Shown in pieces: positions 52,882-62,662 of a stretch of 64,000 nucleotides of DNA. Within the stretch, counting starts at the first letter, position 1. Each line of letters opens with the position of its first letter. The DNA comes from Lewinellaceae bacterium (lineage in GTDB: Bacteria > Bacteroidota > Bacteroidia > Chitinophagales > Saprospiraceae). Position numbers and translations under genes: made by a program. Below the pieces are notes generated by a model. It searched no databases. It was given only the letters and a program-made list of their open reading frames with translations, and was not told the origin of the DNA. Location of the stretch: the NCBI GenBank assembly GCA_020636105.1, contig JACJYL010000001.1:1-64000 (forward strand), read 5' to 3'.

Positions 52882-55551
52882 ATGGCTTTGGCAAAAAAGA
52901 TAGAAACAAAAATAAAGGAAGGCGGGAAAGTTACCCCGTTGATGAAGCAGTATTTTAAGGTGAAAGCCAAATACCCGGACGCTATACTATTGTTTCGGGT
53001 AGGAGATTTCTATGAGACTTTTGCCGATGACGCGGTAACGGCCTCCCAGGTATTGGGGATCGTTCTGACGAGCAGAAACAATGGCGGGAGCGACATTGCC
53101 CTGGCAGGATTTCCTTACCATTCGCTGGATCTCTATTTGCCCCGTCTCGTGCGATCGGGATTCCGGGTGGCCATTTGTGAACAACTGGAAAAACCTTCAA
53201 AAGAAAAAAAGATCGTAAAACGCGGGGTGACGGAAATTGTCACTCCCGGATTGGCCATTGATGATAAGCTGCTGGACCACAAAAGCAATAACTACCTGGC
53301 CGCCGTTTGTTTTGGAAAAAGAGAGGAAGCTGGGCTGTCGTTCTTAGATATTTCCACAGGAGAGTTCCTCGTTTGTGAAGGGAGCCTGGCTTATATGGAT
53401 AAACTGCTGCAGAGTTTTAATCCCTCTGAGGTGATTTTTTCCAAAGACAAAAAGGCCGTTTTTGAAAAAAGATTCGGGGATAAATTTTACACCTTCACTC
53501 TGGATGAATGGGTATTCACCCCTGATTATACCCGGGAAAAATTGCTGGAACAATTTGAGGTTCAAAATCTCAAAGGGTTTGGCGTGGAAGAAATGGAACT
53601 GGCCCAGATGGCCGCCGGGGCTACCTTGCATTACCTGGCCACCACCGAAAATAAAAACCTGCGCCATATTTCATCCATCAGCAGGATACAGCCGGATAAC
53701 TACGTCTGGCTCGACCGCTTTACCATTAGAAATCTTGAACTGATCCATTCTCCCCATGAAACGGGAGTACCCCTGCTAAAGGTCATGGACAAAACCGTGT
53801 CTCCCATGGGAGCCCGCTTGTTAAAAAAGTGGATCGTTCTGCCCCTGAAGTCGCCCCAGCAAATTGAAATGAGGCTGGATATGGTAGACTGTTTTTTGAG
53901 CCAGCCCCAGCTCAGCCGTGACCTCGATCGCGAGATTTGCCAGGTGGGAGATATTGAAAGATTGATTTCAAAAGTATCCCTGGCAAAAATTAATCCGCGT
54001 GAAGTGGTTCAGCTCAAAAGGGCCATGCTGACCATTCCGGACATCAAAGCCATTTTGCAGGAAACCGGAAATGATAACCTCAATAAAATCGGTGATTTAC
54101 TCAATCCATGCTCCACGCTTTGTGAAATGATTGAAAAGCAAATCGTGGAGGAACCGCCGGTCAATATCAATAAAGGAGGAGTCATTGCCGACGGCGTACA
54201 TCCGGATTTGGACGATCTCCGGAATACGATCAACAACAGCAAAACCTTACTCAAAGGTATCCTGGAAAAAGAGATGGAAAGGTCGGGGATCACCAATTTG
54301 AAAATCGGATTCAACAATGTGTTTGGGTACTACCTGGAAGTGACCAACAAATTTAAAAACGATGCTCCCGCGGACTGGATCCGTAAACAGACGTTGACCA
54401 ATGCCGAAAGGTACATTACTGAAGAACTCAAAGTATTGGAAAGCAAAATTTTGGGCGCTGAAGAAAAAATCCTGGCGCTGGAGGATCAGATTTACGAGCA
54501 GCTCGTTCTTGCCTTATCCGACTATACTCAGGCCGTTCAGCATAATGCCAACCTGGTGGCCCGCCTCGATTGTTTGCTTGCCTTTTCGAAAATAGCGCTG
54601 AAAAATAATTATTGCCGGCCTGAAATCAATGATTCTTTAGTGATCGATATCAAGGACGGAAGACATCCGGTCATTGAACAGCAGCTTGCCCTGGGGGAAA
54701 GTTATGTCCCCAACGATGTATATCTCGATAGCGAAACCCAACAGATTCTCATGATCACCGGCCCGAATATGTCGGGAAAGTCTGCCCTGTTAAGACAAAC
54801 CGCCCTAATATGCCTGATGGCCCAGATGGGATCTTTCGTCCCGGCAGCCAGTGCCCAATTGGGGGTGGTGGATAAAGTATTTACCAGGGTGGGGGCTTCG
54901 GACAACATCTCTTCCGGGGAATCCACTTTCATGGTGGAAATGAATGAGACGGCAAGCATTATGAATAATGTCTCCGACCGGAGCCTTATCCTGCTCGATG
55001 AAATCGGACGCGGAACCAGCACTTATGACGGAATTTCCATCGCCTGGTCTATTGCAGAATATTTACACGGGAACGGGAGGAGCCGGCCCAAAACCTTGTT
55101 TGCAACCCATTACCATGAGCTGAATGAACTGGCCAATAAATTTCCACGGATCAGGAACTTTAACGTAGCTGTTAAGGAAGTGGGGCAGCAAGTGATTTTC
55201 CTGAGAAAATTGAAAGAGGGGGGAAGTGCCCATAGTTTTGGGATTCATGTGGCCAAAATGGCGGGAATGCCTCGCGCAGTCGTGGAAAGGGCTGCCCATA
55301 TTTTGTCCCAGTTGGAGAAAAAGTCGATTGGTGAAGAGAACGGCGATTCAGCGGCGGGAGAAGTATTTGCCGATAAACCGCAGACAAAAAACATTTCCAC
55401 CGATGCCTACCAATTAAGCATATTCGAAACCGTGGATCCCGTGGCCGGTCAACTCAAAGAATCCCTGATCGACCTGGATATCAATTCCATGACGCCCATT
55501 GAGTGCATGATGAAACTGAATGAATTGAAAAAACTGCTGGAAGAAAAATAA
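52882..55551 (+). CDS. mutS: DNA mismatch repair protein MutS
   Basis: The 889-aa ATPase recognises mismatches and starts repair with MutL. The mismatch-binding domain has the Phe-x-Glu motif in RVGDFYETFADDA near 39. The connector, lever and clamp domains follow, with KIGFNNVFGYYLEVT near 475. The ATPase domain has Walker A GPNMSGKSALL near 627, the ABC-type signature DNISSGESTFMVEM near 674 and Walker B LILLDEIGRGTSTYDG near 704. Length and all motifs are typical of MutS1. It follows the arylsulfotransferase-like gene by only 30 bp, so it may partly share its transcript. A strong terminator lies right after its stop. Confidence 0.97.
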   Translation: MALAKKIETKIKEGGKVTPLMKQYFKVKAKYPDAILLFRVGDFYETFADDAVTASQVLGIVLTSRNNGGSDIALAGFPYHSLDLYLPRLVRSGFRVAICEQLEKPSKEKKIVKRGVTEIVTPGLAIDDKLLDHKSNNYLAAVCFGKREEAGLSFLDISTGEFLVCEGSLAYMDKLLQSFNPSEVIFSKDKKAVFEKRFGDKFYTFTLDEWVFTPDYTREKLLEQFEVQNLKGFGVEEMELAQMAAGATLHYLATTENKNLRHISSISRIQPDNYVWLDRFTIRNLELIHSPHETGVPLLKVMDKTVSPMGARLLKKWIVLPLKSPQQIEMRLDMVDCFLSQPQLSRDLDREICQVGDIERLISKVSLAKINPREVVQLKRAMLTIPDIKAILQETGNDNLNKIGDLLNPCSTLCEMIEKQIVEEPPVNINKGGVIADGVHPDLDDLRNTINNSKTLLKGILEKEMERSGITNLKIGFNNVFGYYLEVTNKFKNDAPADWIRKQTLTNAERYITEELKVLESKILGAEEKILALEDQIYEQLVLALSDYTQAVQHNANLVARLDCLLAFSKIALKNNYCRPEINDSLVIDIKDGRHPVIEQQLALGESYVPNDVYLDSETQQILMITGPNMSGKSALLRQTALICLMAQMGSFVPAASAQLGVVDKVFTRVGASDNISSGESTFMVEMNETASIMNNVSDRSLILLDEIGRGTSTYDGISIAWSIAEYLHGNGRSRPKTLFATHYHELNELANKFPRIRNFNVAVKEVGQQVIFLRKLKEGGSAHSFGIHVAKMAGMPRAVVERAAHILSQLEKKSIGEENGDSAAGEVFADKPQTKNISTDAYQLSIFETVDPVAGQLKESLIDLDINSMTPIECMMKLNELKKLLEEK

Positions 55552-55555
55552 AAAA

Positions 55556-55592
55556 AAAGACCTTATGCGCTTTTGCATAAGGTCTTTCTTTT
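55556..55592 (+). terminator. Intrinsic terminator after mutS
   Basis: GACCTTATGC (55559-55568) pairs perfectly with GCATAAGGTC (55575-55584) around loop GCTTTT, extended by A-T pairs on the outside and followed by T-rich sequence. It begins within 5 bp of the mutS stop. Confidence 0.93.
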
Positions 55593-55661
55593 AAAAGATT
55601 ACTTGAGAAAAGAGATTTAACTCTTGCTTTTGAGACGATAACCTATCTAAAAGTCACCTCT

Positions 55662-56759
55662 ATGAAAAAAATATTTTTTAAAATTTCACGCTTTGTGGGT
55701 GGGTTGGTTGGCCTGGTCCTTTTGTATATCGCAGGAGTCTTGTTGTACGGTACTGTTAATGACTTTCAGCCTGAAGGAACTATCGCTCTTCCCGTGGAAG
55801 GGAGTGCTGATCAGCAAATCATTTCCGACAGTATATTGACTTTTACCACCTGGAATGTCGGGTACGGCGGGTTGGGTGCTGAGGCCAATTTTTTCTATGA
55901 CAGCGGCAGTATGTTTTTTTCCAATGGAAAAATGATCCGGTCAGGGGAGGCGGAAGTGAACAAATACGTTGCGGGCATCGAAGCTTTTGCACGCAGGGAT
56001 TCTTCTGATTTTTTGCTTTTCCAGGAGGTGGATTATCGCTCAAAAAGGAGTTATTATATCAATCAGTTTGAATTGGTGGGGAATGTTTTACCAGGTTACG
56101 CTTCCGTTTTTGCCGTAAATTATAAAGCCAATTGGGTGCCTCTCCCGATTTTCGAGCCCTGGCGTGCCTATGGATCCACGAACAGCGGTCTGGGGTCCTG
56201 GTCGAAATTTCAACCGGAATCTTCCGACCGGGTTCAGCTTCCGGGATCTTTTGCCTGGCCTACCCGGATTTTTCAGTTGGATCGTTGTGCCTCCGTGCAG
56301 CGTTTTAAAGTGAGTGGAGGAAAGGAACTCGTCGTCGTCAATGTTCACAATTCAGCTTATGACAAAGGAGGGGAGCTTAAAGCGGCCCAGATGGACTTTT
56401 TGAAAAAACTTTTCCTGGAGGAATATGAAAAAGGACACTACGTGATTGTCGGCGGCGATTGGAACCAGTGCCCTCCGGGTTTTCCATTTGATAAATTTAT
56501 GCCTGGAAATACATCGGGTTATACCCAAACCAATATCGATCAGGGATTTCTCCCTTCGGACTGGACCTGGTGTTTTGATGCCAATACGCCTACAAACAGG
56601 AAAGTGAGGGAAGTGTATAAAGCGGGAGAGACTTTCGTGACATTGATCGATTTCTTTCTGGTTTCGCCCAATGTGCAGCTGTTAAAAGTGCAAACGGAAA
56701 ATTTAAATTTCTTATACTCTGATCATCAGCCTGTTAGCATGAATGTTAAATTGCGATAA
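55662..56759 (+). CDS. Endonuclease/exonuclease/phosphatase family protein, membrane-anchored
   Basis: The 365-aa protein starts with a membrane segment (VGGLVGLVLLYIAGVLLYG, about 13-31) and carries an EEP-fold hydrolase outside the cytoplasm. Active-site motifs are FTTWNVGYGG near 66 (Asn), LLFQEVDYRS near 118 (Glu, metal), VVNVHNSAYD near 225, IVGGDWNQCP near 263 (Asp, Asn) and YSDHQPVSM near 355 (Asp, His). All residues of the metal-dependent phosphodiesterase centre can be found. Relatives include DNases, sphingomyelinases and inositol phosphatases; the substrate is unknown. The ATG 55662 follows the mutS terminator by 70 bp. It is monocistronic. Confidence 0.88.
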   Translation: MKKIFFKISRFVGGLVGLVLLYIAGVLLYGTVNDFQPEGTIALPVEGSADQQIISDSILTFTTWNVGYGGLGAEANFFYDSGSMFFSNGKMIRSGEAEVNKYVAGIEAFARRDSSDFLLFQEVDYRSKRSYYINQFELVGNVLPGYASVFAVNYKANWVPLPIFEPWRAYGSTNSGLGSWSKFQPESSDRVQLPGSFAWPTRIFQLDRCASVQRFKVSGGKELVVVNVHNSAYDKGGELKAAQMDFLKKLFLEEYEKGHYVIVGGDWNQCPPGFPFDKFMPGNTSGYTQTNIDQGFLPSDWTWCFDANTPTNRKVREVYKAGETFVTLIDFFLVSPNVQLLKVQTENLNFLYSDHQPVSMNVKLR

Positions 56760-56852
56760 CAAATTGTAACAATATTTTAACACCATTATATTAAATTTAT
56801 TTATTACCTTTCGGGCTCTAAATACCTATTTATTAACTCAAATTTTTTAGAA

Positions 56853-57359
56853 ATGAAAATTAAAAAAGGATTATTTTTATTCGCATTTGTAGCTTTTGCC
56901 ATTGGCTTAAATGCACAGGACAATGTAATTAAGGCCAACCCCATCGGACTGGCTTTTGGAAATTTCAATGCTACTTATGAAAGAGTTTTGAATGACAAAA
57001 CTTCTGTATTGATTGATGCCAATTATCGTTACAGCCTCTTTGGGTTGGACGTTTCTGCCTTTGGTGTTGGAGCTGCTTATCGTTTTTATATAACCAATGC
57101 TAAAAAACCTGTTCCTGCAGGTTTTTATGCACAAGGTCAGGCAGGTTTTAACCTCGGTAGTATTGATACATTTAAGTATACCTCTATTGCTATTGGAGCC
57201 CAGGTTGGCTATCAGTGGGTATGGGATTCAGGTTTTGTCCTGGATTTAGGTCTTGGACCTGTTTATACTATTCTGTCAGGAGAAACCGATTCATTCGGAA
57301 GTGATTCAGGAGGAGGTATTCTCCCTTCCTTTACACTTGCGATCGGTTATGCATTTTAA
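56853..57359 (+). CDS. Small outer-membrane beta-barrel protein
   Basis: The 168-aa protein has a signal peptide (LFLFAFVAFAIGLNAQ) and then alternating hydrophobic strands (IGLAFGNFNATYERVL, VSAFGVGAAYRFYI, IAIGAQVGYQWVW), ending in an aromatic residue (LAIGYAF), the classic end of an outer-membrane barrel. The size fits about eight strands, similar to DUF3575-type or OmpW/OmpA-like barrels. It could be a structural or adhesion protein; no active-site motif is seen. An imperfect -7 box (TACCTTTC, about 56805) lies upstream. It ends in a shared terminator at 57376-57408. Family name is uncertain. Confidence 0.8.
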   Translation: MKIKKGLFLFAFVAFAIGLNAQDNVIKANPIGLAFGNFNATYERVLNDKTSVLIDANYRYSLFGLDVSAFGVGAAYRFYITNAKKPVPAGFYAQGQAGFNLGSIDTFKYTSIAIGAQVGYQWVWDSGFVLDLGLGPVYTILSGETDSFGSDSGGGILPSFTLAIGYAF

Positions 57360-57375
57360 TCGAGAATGAAAATTT

Positions 57376-57408
57376 AGCCGTACAGCGTTTCGCTGCACGG
57401 CTTTTTTA
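57376..57408. terminator. Bidirectional terminator between barrel gene and DUF423 gene
   Basis: AGCCGTACAGCG (57376-57387) pairs with CGCTGCACGGCT (57391-57402), with a single mismatch, and six T follow. The stop of the convergent DUF423 gene lies at its edge. Confidence 0.9.
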
Positions 57409-57807
57409 CCCTCTCTTGTATTCATTGTCCTGGAAGGTGGAAACCAATAACATCGCCCATCCGATGATCAGCAAACTCCCGCCTAAAGGCGTAACCGGTC
57501 CCAGCCAACTGCCGGAGAAGTTCAGCACAGGCCTCAGGGCCAGCAAATAAATAGATCCTGAAAAAAGGATCGTTCCTGCCGTAAAAAGCCAGCCGGCATA
57601 ATCGATAAATTTATTTTTTCTTTTATACATCAATAAGGATATAATCATCAGGGCAAAGGCGTGGTAAAATTGATAGCGCACACCAGTCTCAAAAGAAATA
57701 AGATGCTCAGGGGTTAAGTGTTCTTTCAGTGCGTGTGCACCAAATGCGCCAAAGATCACGGCAAAAAGAGCAAACAATACCCCGATTTTAAAAAATGTCT
57801 TTCTCAT
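57406..57807 (-). CDS. DUF423 family membrane protein (YgdD-like)
   Basis: The protein of about 133 aa is a small inner-membrane protein with four membrane helices (IGVLFALFAVIFGAFGA, HAFALMIISLLMY, AGWLFTAGTILFSGSIYLL, PLGGSLLIIGWAMLLVS). The phrase FGAFGAHALKEHLTPEH near 20 is the family marker. The role of DUF423 (YgdD in E. coli) is not settled. The longest frame begins at 57942, but that start would run into the next gene region; ATG 57807 (MRKTFFKIG) fits the family. It is convergent with the barrel gene and divergent from the 831-aa lipoprotein gene. Confidence 0.92.
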   Translation of the reverse strand: MRKTFFKIGVLFALFAVIFGAFGAHALKEHLTPEHLISFETGVRYQFYHAFALMIISLLMYKRKNKFIDYAGWLFTAGTILFSGSIYLLALRPVLNFSGSWLGPVTPLGGSLLIIGWAMLLVSTFQDNEYKRG

Positions 57808-57871
57808 AATTGTTCGTATGTTGTTATAATATACAAATGTATTAAATTCGGGCCGGACATAAGATTCACAG

Positions 57872-60367
57872 ATGAAAAATTTATTCGGATTCGGTTTGCT
57901 TTCCCTGCTTTGGGTTTTTATTTTGACCAATTGTGGCAACAAGCCTAAACAACTCTTGTCAGCAATACCCGAAAATTCGGCGGTGGTGGTTTATGCCGGG
58001 GCTTTTGAAAAATTGAAAAAATTCAATCGTTTAGACAGCCTTTTGCCGGAAAAGTCCAGCATGAAGGATTGTCTTTTGCGGTTGGAAAGCTTGAATTTGG
58101 GCATGAATCTGGCGGATAAACCAGCCGTTTTTGTGCCTGACCGAACTACCGGGTTACTGATATTGGATATTTCTGGCAGCCTGAACCAAAAGGATATTCT
58201 TTCTCGTATGAAGGCATTGCAGGGAGGAGAACTTACCCTATACCATTATAAGGGAAAGGAGATTTATGCTGTTTCGGGCAAAGAAAAAATTTCCGTTGCC
58301 TTTCACAAAAACCTGTTGTTGCTTTCTTCAGAAGCCTTCCCGATTGAGGCTGCGCTGGACCAGATCAGGGAAGGTAGTATCGGGCCGTTTGTTTACCAAC
58401 CCGACCAGGAAGGGATAACCATTTACATTCAACCAAAATGGCTGCCTGCCTTGTTTGCCGGACAACTTTCCCTGGCTGGGGAAGCGGCTTTTAAACACTT
58501 CGAAGAAAAGATTGAAACGCTGATCTTTAACTGGCAGGAGCCGGACAGCCTTTACTTTACAGCGACTGCCGGATTAGGCAATGGTTTTCCTGCTCTTCAG
58601 CAATCAACTTCTCTTGACCATTTTTCCGGAATGCTGGAACGAATGCCTTTTCGCAGCGGACAACTCATGCTGCTGAATTTGGATCTTGCCCGTATGAGGA
58701 AACAAGGAGATTCCACCACCTTTTCAAGATTGATCCTGCCGTGGATGGGACATAAAATTGGGGTGTTTAAATCGGTAACTCAGCATGGAATAAAAACCGA
58801 TGGTTATGTTTTGAACATTTCAGATAAAGCCCTTGCAGAATCCTTAATGGCCGAATTGGGAGAAGAAATGCCCGCCGGAGCGCCTTATGATTATGGAATG
58901 TTTACAATTCATCCGATTACCGGTAAAGATCTCTTCCTTGGACTACCAGGGAACGATGAGGATGGATCCGACCTGCTTGCTTACGTAATGTTGGAAGATT
59001 GTGTAGTATTTGCTGGATCAGCACAGGAACTGGAGTTGATATTAGAGGATATTATCGTCGGCAATACCAGGATGAAAGACGAAGCCTTACTGGCCAGCCT
59101 GGGGAAGGGGACGCCAAAAATGTGCGGAGTTTCATTATTTGAAGCTTCCTTTTTGGGGGATCTTTTTTCAAATGAATCCTTGCGTTTGGCGTATGGACAA
59201 ATGAGGATGACGCTTCTGTTTTCAGAATTGGATTCCCAAAGGAATGCTATCGAGATCAAAGGCATGACTTCAGCAGCTGAGGAAACTAAAAACCTGCCGG
59301 GTCTGAAGGTCTGGAGTACCAGGCTCCAGGCAGAAGCTATCTCCCCGCCTGTTTTCATTAAAGACCGTATTTTCATTCTGGACCAGAAAAATATTTTATA
59401 CGCACTTGACCTTTCAGGGACGATTTTATGGGAAAAACAACTGGAGGGGCCAATGCTTGGAAAAATTCAGCATGGAGTCGTGGAAGGAAAAACAGTCCTG
59501 TTTTTCAATACAGCCCATAACGTTTCGGCTTTGGATCTTTCGGGAGATGAATTACCCGGGTTCCCGATAATGCTTAAGGAAGTGTCCACCCAGGCCATAA
59601 CACTTGTTGATTTTGAGCACAATGGACGTTTTTCGTTTTTTGTTCCCTGCGGGGATAAAATTTTTGGTTTTGAATATAATGGAATTCCGATTGTAGGCTG
59701 GAATCCTTTAGTGCTTGAGGCCCAGGTATTGTTCCCTTTTGATCATTTTCAATATGGAGGGAACGATTATATTTTTACATTGGATAGCTTGCCACAATTG
59801 CTTGTGCTGGACCGTTTTGGAACTCCCGTTTTTCCACCCATTCCACAAGAAGGATCATTTTCTTCCCCACCTTTTTATCAACTCGATCCCAGCTCAAAAA
59901 TGCAGGGGATAAACCGCATTGTAGCCGGGAATGATGCAGGAAAAATCCTGGTGGTCAATCCGGATGGAACCCATTTCAATCTTCGGCTAAAGTGCGGGAA
60001 TAATAAAAGAATGAATTTTGTTTTTGCTGATTTTACCGGGGATGAAAGAATGGATTACCTGGCTTCCAGCGGGCAAAATATCTCCCTAAGCGGTTATGAA
60101 TCGGATCGCTTTTTTATCCATTTTGAAGTTGAATTACCCGTGGAAATCACCGGGATTTTTGGATTGGATCCGTTGTGTCAAAACAAGGCTGCGTTGGGTG
60201 TTTTCTCTGCTCCTTCCAAAAAGGTATACCTCCTGAATCCCGACGGTTCGGTAAATATGAAATTTCCCCTGGCGGGTAATCAACCTTTTACCATGGCCTG
60301 GAATGAAAATTGCAGGGAAATTTTCTATATTTTGGTGAACGGATCAGAAGTATATGCAGTCAGATAG
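57872..60367 (+). CDS. Large lipoprotein with C-terminal beta-propeller, function unknown
   Basis: The 831-aa protein starts with a lipoprotein signal (LLSLLWVFILTNCGNK, Cys21). The first half (about 30-480) is a mixed domain whose style, AIPENSAVVVYAGAFEKLKKF, resembles DUF3352-type proteins of Bacteroidota. The second half (about 490-831) repeats blade-like strands, for example FILDQKNILYALDLSGTILW, FGFEYNGIPIVGW and VYLLNPDGSVNMKFPL, as in PQQ-like or VCBS propellers. No catalytic motif is seen. It should sit on a membrane outside the cytoplasm and bind something. Divergent from DUF423 by 64 bp. I do not recognise a named family over its full length. Confidence 0.7.
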   Translation: MKNLFGFGLLSLLWVFILTNCGNKPKQLLSAIPENSAVVVYAGAFEKLKKFNRLDSLLPEKSSMKDCLLRLESLNLGMNLADKPAVFVPDRTTGLLILDISGSLNQKDILSRMKALQGGELTLYHYKGKEIYAVSGKEKISVAFHKNLLLLSSEAFPIEAALDQIREGSIGPFVYQPDQEGITIYIQPKWLPALFAGQLSLAGEAAFKHFEEKIETLIFNWQEPDSLYFTATAGLGNGFPALQQSTSLDHFSGMLERMPFRSGQLMLLNLDLARMRKQGDSTTFSRLILPWMGHKIGVFKSVTQHGIKTDGYVLNISDKALAESLMAELGEEMPAGAPYDYGMFTIHPITGKDLFLGLPGNDEDGSDLLAYVMLEDCVVFAGSAQELELILEDIIVGNTRMKDEALLASLGKGTPKMCGVSLFEASFLGDLFSNESLRLAYGQMRMTLLFSELDSQRNAIEIKGMTSAAEETKNLPGLKVWSTRLQAEAISPPVFIKDRIFILDQKNILYALDLSGTILWEKQLEGPMLGKIQHGVVEGKTVLFFNTAHNVSALDLSGDELPGFPIMLKEVSTQAITLVDFEHNGRFSFFVPCGDKIFGFEYNGIPIVGWNPLVLEAQVLFPFDHFQYGGNDYIFTLDSLPQLLVLDRFGTPVFPPIPQEGSFSSPPFYQLDPSSKMQGINRIVAGNDAGKILVVNPDGTHFNLRLKCGNNKRMNFVFADFTGDERMDYLASSGQNISLSGYESDRFFIHFEVELPVEITGIFGLDPLCQNKAALGVFSAPSKKVYLLNPDGSVNMKFPLAGNQPFTMAWNENCREIFYILVNGSEVYAVR

Positions 60368-60398
60368 AGCGAGCTAAAGGAGGGGGAATAATCGCCCA

Positions 60399-61313
60399 TT
60401 AACTCCTCTGTTTTGCCAGACTGTTCCGTCGTTTCCAGAGCATAGCGAGGCTGAAAGCAGAGATCAGATGCCATACCCCCCACCAGGCGGCGACCATGGC
60501 CATTCCGCCCAGGCCGTTAAAGAAATTGAAAATCAGAATGAGGCCCAGCCCTGAATTCTGTATGCCGGTTTCCAATGAGATGGCCTGTGCATCTGTATTG
60601 GGTAAGCGGAATAATTTGGCCCAATAGTACCCTGCACTCAACCCCATAAAATTATGCACCAGGACGAGAAAAAATACCAGGTGAAGATAGTTTTTGATGT
60701 TCTCGAAGTTCCCGTAAATGGCAAATACCACAAAACTTAGGAAAATGATCATCGAAAGTATCCGGACAGGTTTTTTGATCTTTTGCGTAAAGTCTTCAAA
60801 CCTGCTGTTGATCCACATGCCGAAGATTAAAGGAACCACAATCAACCTGATAATCGTGCCGGCCATGTCTTGTGGGTTCACATGGAGTTCCTGGGCGTAA
60901 ACCTCTGTGCCGGGAATGAAAATGCTCAGGTACCGGAAATAAAAAGGCGTAACCACTATGGCCGCTAAAGTGGAAATAGAAGTCAGTAAAACGGAAAGCG
61001 CAGCGTTGGCTTTTGAAAGGTGTACCGCGAAATTGGAGACATTACCTCCCGGACAGGAAGCCACGAGAACCATTCCCAGGGCAATACTGGTAGGCGGCCT
61101 CAATATCAGGATCAGGATCACTGATAATATCGGCAAAATAATGAATTGCGAACTCATTCCGATCAACGCGATGCGGGGGTGTTTGAAAATGTACAGGAAG
61201 TTTTCTTTTTTAAGGTCCAGGGCTACCCCGAACATCAGAAAACCAAGACATATATTCAGCAAAAAAAGTTGATCCGGATTGAAATTAATACGGATGGCAT
61301 CAATACCGGTCAT
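60399..61313 (-). CDS. Bile acid:sodium symporter family (BASS) transporter
   Basis: The 304-aa inner-membrane protein has nine or ten helices and the family's core LMFGVALDLKKENF near 27 and VASCPGGNVSNFAVHLSKAN near 84, the latter forming part of the sodium and substrate site, as does ExGIQNSGLG (in SLETGIQNSGLGLIL near 247). Members carry organic anions with sodium; some take pyruvate or pantoate, and the bacterial substrate is usually unknown. It is the last gene in a minus-strand run with the 147-aa unknown protein upstream. The ATG at 61313 is the start. Confidence 0.92.
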   Translation of the reverse strand: MTGIDAIRINFNPDQLFLLNICLGFLMFGVALDLKKENFLYIFKHPRIALIGMSSQFIILPILSVILILILRPPTSIALGMVLVASCPGGNVSNFAVHLSKANAALSVLLTSISTLAAIVVTPFYFRYLSIFIPGTEVYAQELHVNPQDMAGTIIRLIVVPLIFGMWINSRFEDFTQKIKKPVRILSMIIFLSFVVFAIYGNFENIKNYLHLVFFLVLVHNFMGLSAGYYWAKLFRLPNTDAQAISLETGIQNSGLGLILIFNFFNGLGGMAMVAAWWGVWHLISAFSLAMLWKRRNSLAKQRS

Positions 61314-61351
61314 ATTAAAGTTGATTTATTTCGTTGCAAAGGATGGATGCT

Positions 61352-61795
61352 TTATTTTTTTTCAATTTCATCCATTACGTTTTGCGTATCATCCAGCAGC
61401 TTTTTCCAGTCCTCCTGGATTTTTTTTTGATCGTAGCTGTCTGGAGTTTTCTCCGAAAGTTTCTTTTCGAGATCTACCCGTTTTTGTTCAAGATTATCCA
61501 ACTGGTCAAGTAAACCACTGTCTTTCACTTTTTTGGCATTATCTTTTAGCGAAGAATAAATGCCCTTCAACTTGTCCACCCCGGATTCAATGTTGTCCAC
61601 GGCCTCATCGTATTTACCGTCTTTGAATTTTTGATGTTCAGTTTTCAGCAGGTTCCATGCTGATTTTGAAAAATCTTTAACATCGGAAATGATCTCTTTG
61701 GATTGCTCTTTTTCCTCTTCGGAACCATAAAATAAATTATAGGCGACGATGCCGACGACTAAAAGAAGCGCGATTTTAATTGCAGATTTTATCAT
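61352..61795 (-). CDS. Unknown single-pass protein with coiled coil
   Basis: A 147-aa protein that I do not recognise. Residues 3-24 form a membrane segment (KSAIKIALLLVVGIVAYNLF). The remainder is a highly charged helical chain, for example FSKSAWNLLKTEHQKFKDGK and LDQLDNLEQKRVDLEKKLSEK, predicted as coiled coil. It would be a membrane-anchored rod protein in cytoplasm or periplasm. Its start is 137 bp from the TrmH stop and 38 bp from the BASS gene, so it may be cotranscribed with the latter. No function is offered. Confidence 0.7.
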   Translation of the reverse strand: MIKSAIKIALLLVVGIVAYNLFYGSEEEKEQSKEIISDVKDFSKSAWNLLKTEHQKFKDGKYDEAVDNIESGVDKLKGIYSSLKDNAKKVKDSGLLDQLDNLEQKRVDLEKKLSEKTPDSYDQKKIQEDWKKLLDDTQNVMDEIEKK

Positions 61796-61932
61796 AGTAA
61801 TTATCGTTTATTTTAACAGAACTATATGATTAAAACAAAAAAAATCCCTCATAGAGTTCCGCCTGGTAAAACAAAGTTAGGGAAAAATAATAATTTTCTT
61901 TTCACTTTGTCATCCTTACCGACCGAGTTATC

Positions 61933-62592
61933 TTATTCTTCGACGTTTTGACGCCAATCCTGATTAAACGCTTTTTTGCGGGTGGCTTTACTTTCATGTC
62001 GTTTTACGTATTCTTCGAAAAGCGCTTGCTGTTCGATTTCAGGTAAAGGTTTGTTGTCATGATAGAACCCTTTTTCGAGCCGCTGGCGAAAGGCTTCGTA
62101 TAAAGTTACCGCACAAGCGACTGAAATATTCAAACTTTGAACCATTCCCATCTGAGGGATGATAAAATTCCCGTCCGAATGTTTCAGGGCTTCCTCAGAA
62201 ACGCCATCGTGTTCATTACCGAATAAAAGGGCTACCGATTGGGTCAGGTCGAGATCGTATATGGATTTGGGTTCTCCCTCAAGGTGAGTACTGAGGATCA
62301 GGTCATAATTACTTCGAACGTGTTCAAAACAAGCTTTGAGATCCGTATAAAAATGAACATCCACCCATTTTCTTGCCCCCGAAGAGGTGCGTTTTCCGAG
62401 CACAATATTTTTTATAGATAATTCCGGCTCCGAATACAGTACGAAAATTTCTTTCATGCCAACGGAATCGGCACTCCGTAATACTGCCCCGATATTGTGC
62501 TGGTCGTGCACATTCTCCAGGATCACCGTAAGATTGGGTTGTCGCCTTGAGGCAACCTCTTTAAATCTTTTTATTCTTTCATCTGTCATCAT
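61933..62592 (-). CDS. TrmH/SpoU-family RNA 2'-O-methyltransferase
   Basis: The 219-aa SPOUT methyltransferase has the three family motifs: NVHDQHNIGAVLRSADSVG near 27 (motif 1, Asn and Arg), ALLFGNEHDGVSEEAL near 134 (motif 2, knot) and IPQMGMVQSLNISVACAVTL near 157 (motif 3). These form the knotted SAM site of tRNA or rRNA 2'-O-methylation. It is most like TrmH, which makes Gm18 in tRNA, and has a charged C-terminal extension (RHESKATRKKAFNQDWRQ). The start could be either of two adjacent ATGs at 62592 and 62589. The ALDH remnant lies just upstream. Confidence 0.92.
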   Translation of the reverse strand: MMTDERIKRFKEVASRRQPNLTVILENVHDQHNIGAVLRSADSVGMKEIFVLYSEPELSIKNIVLGKRTSSGARKWVDVHFYTDLKACFEHVRSNYDLILSTHLEGEPKSIYDLDLTQSVALLFGNEHDGVSEEALKHSDGNFIIPQMGMVQSLNISVACAVTLYEAFRQRLEKGFYHDNKPLPEIEQQALFEEYVKRHESKATRKKAFNQDWRQNVEE

Positions 62593-62662
62593 GTTCTTTC
62601 TCCATTTTATTAACTTACCAAATTTAACCAGGATCAGGTATTTACTACCACAGATTTAATAT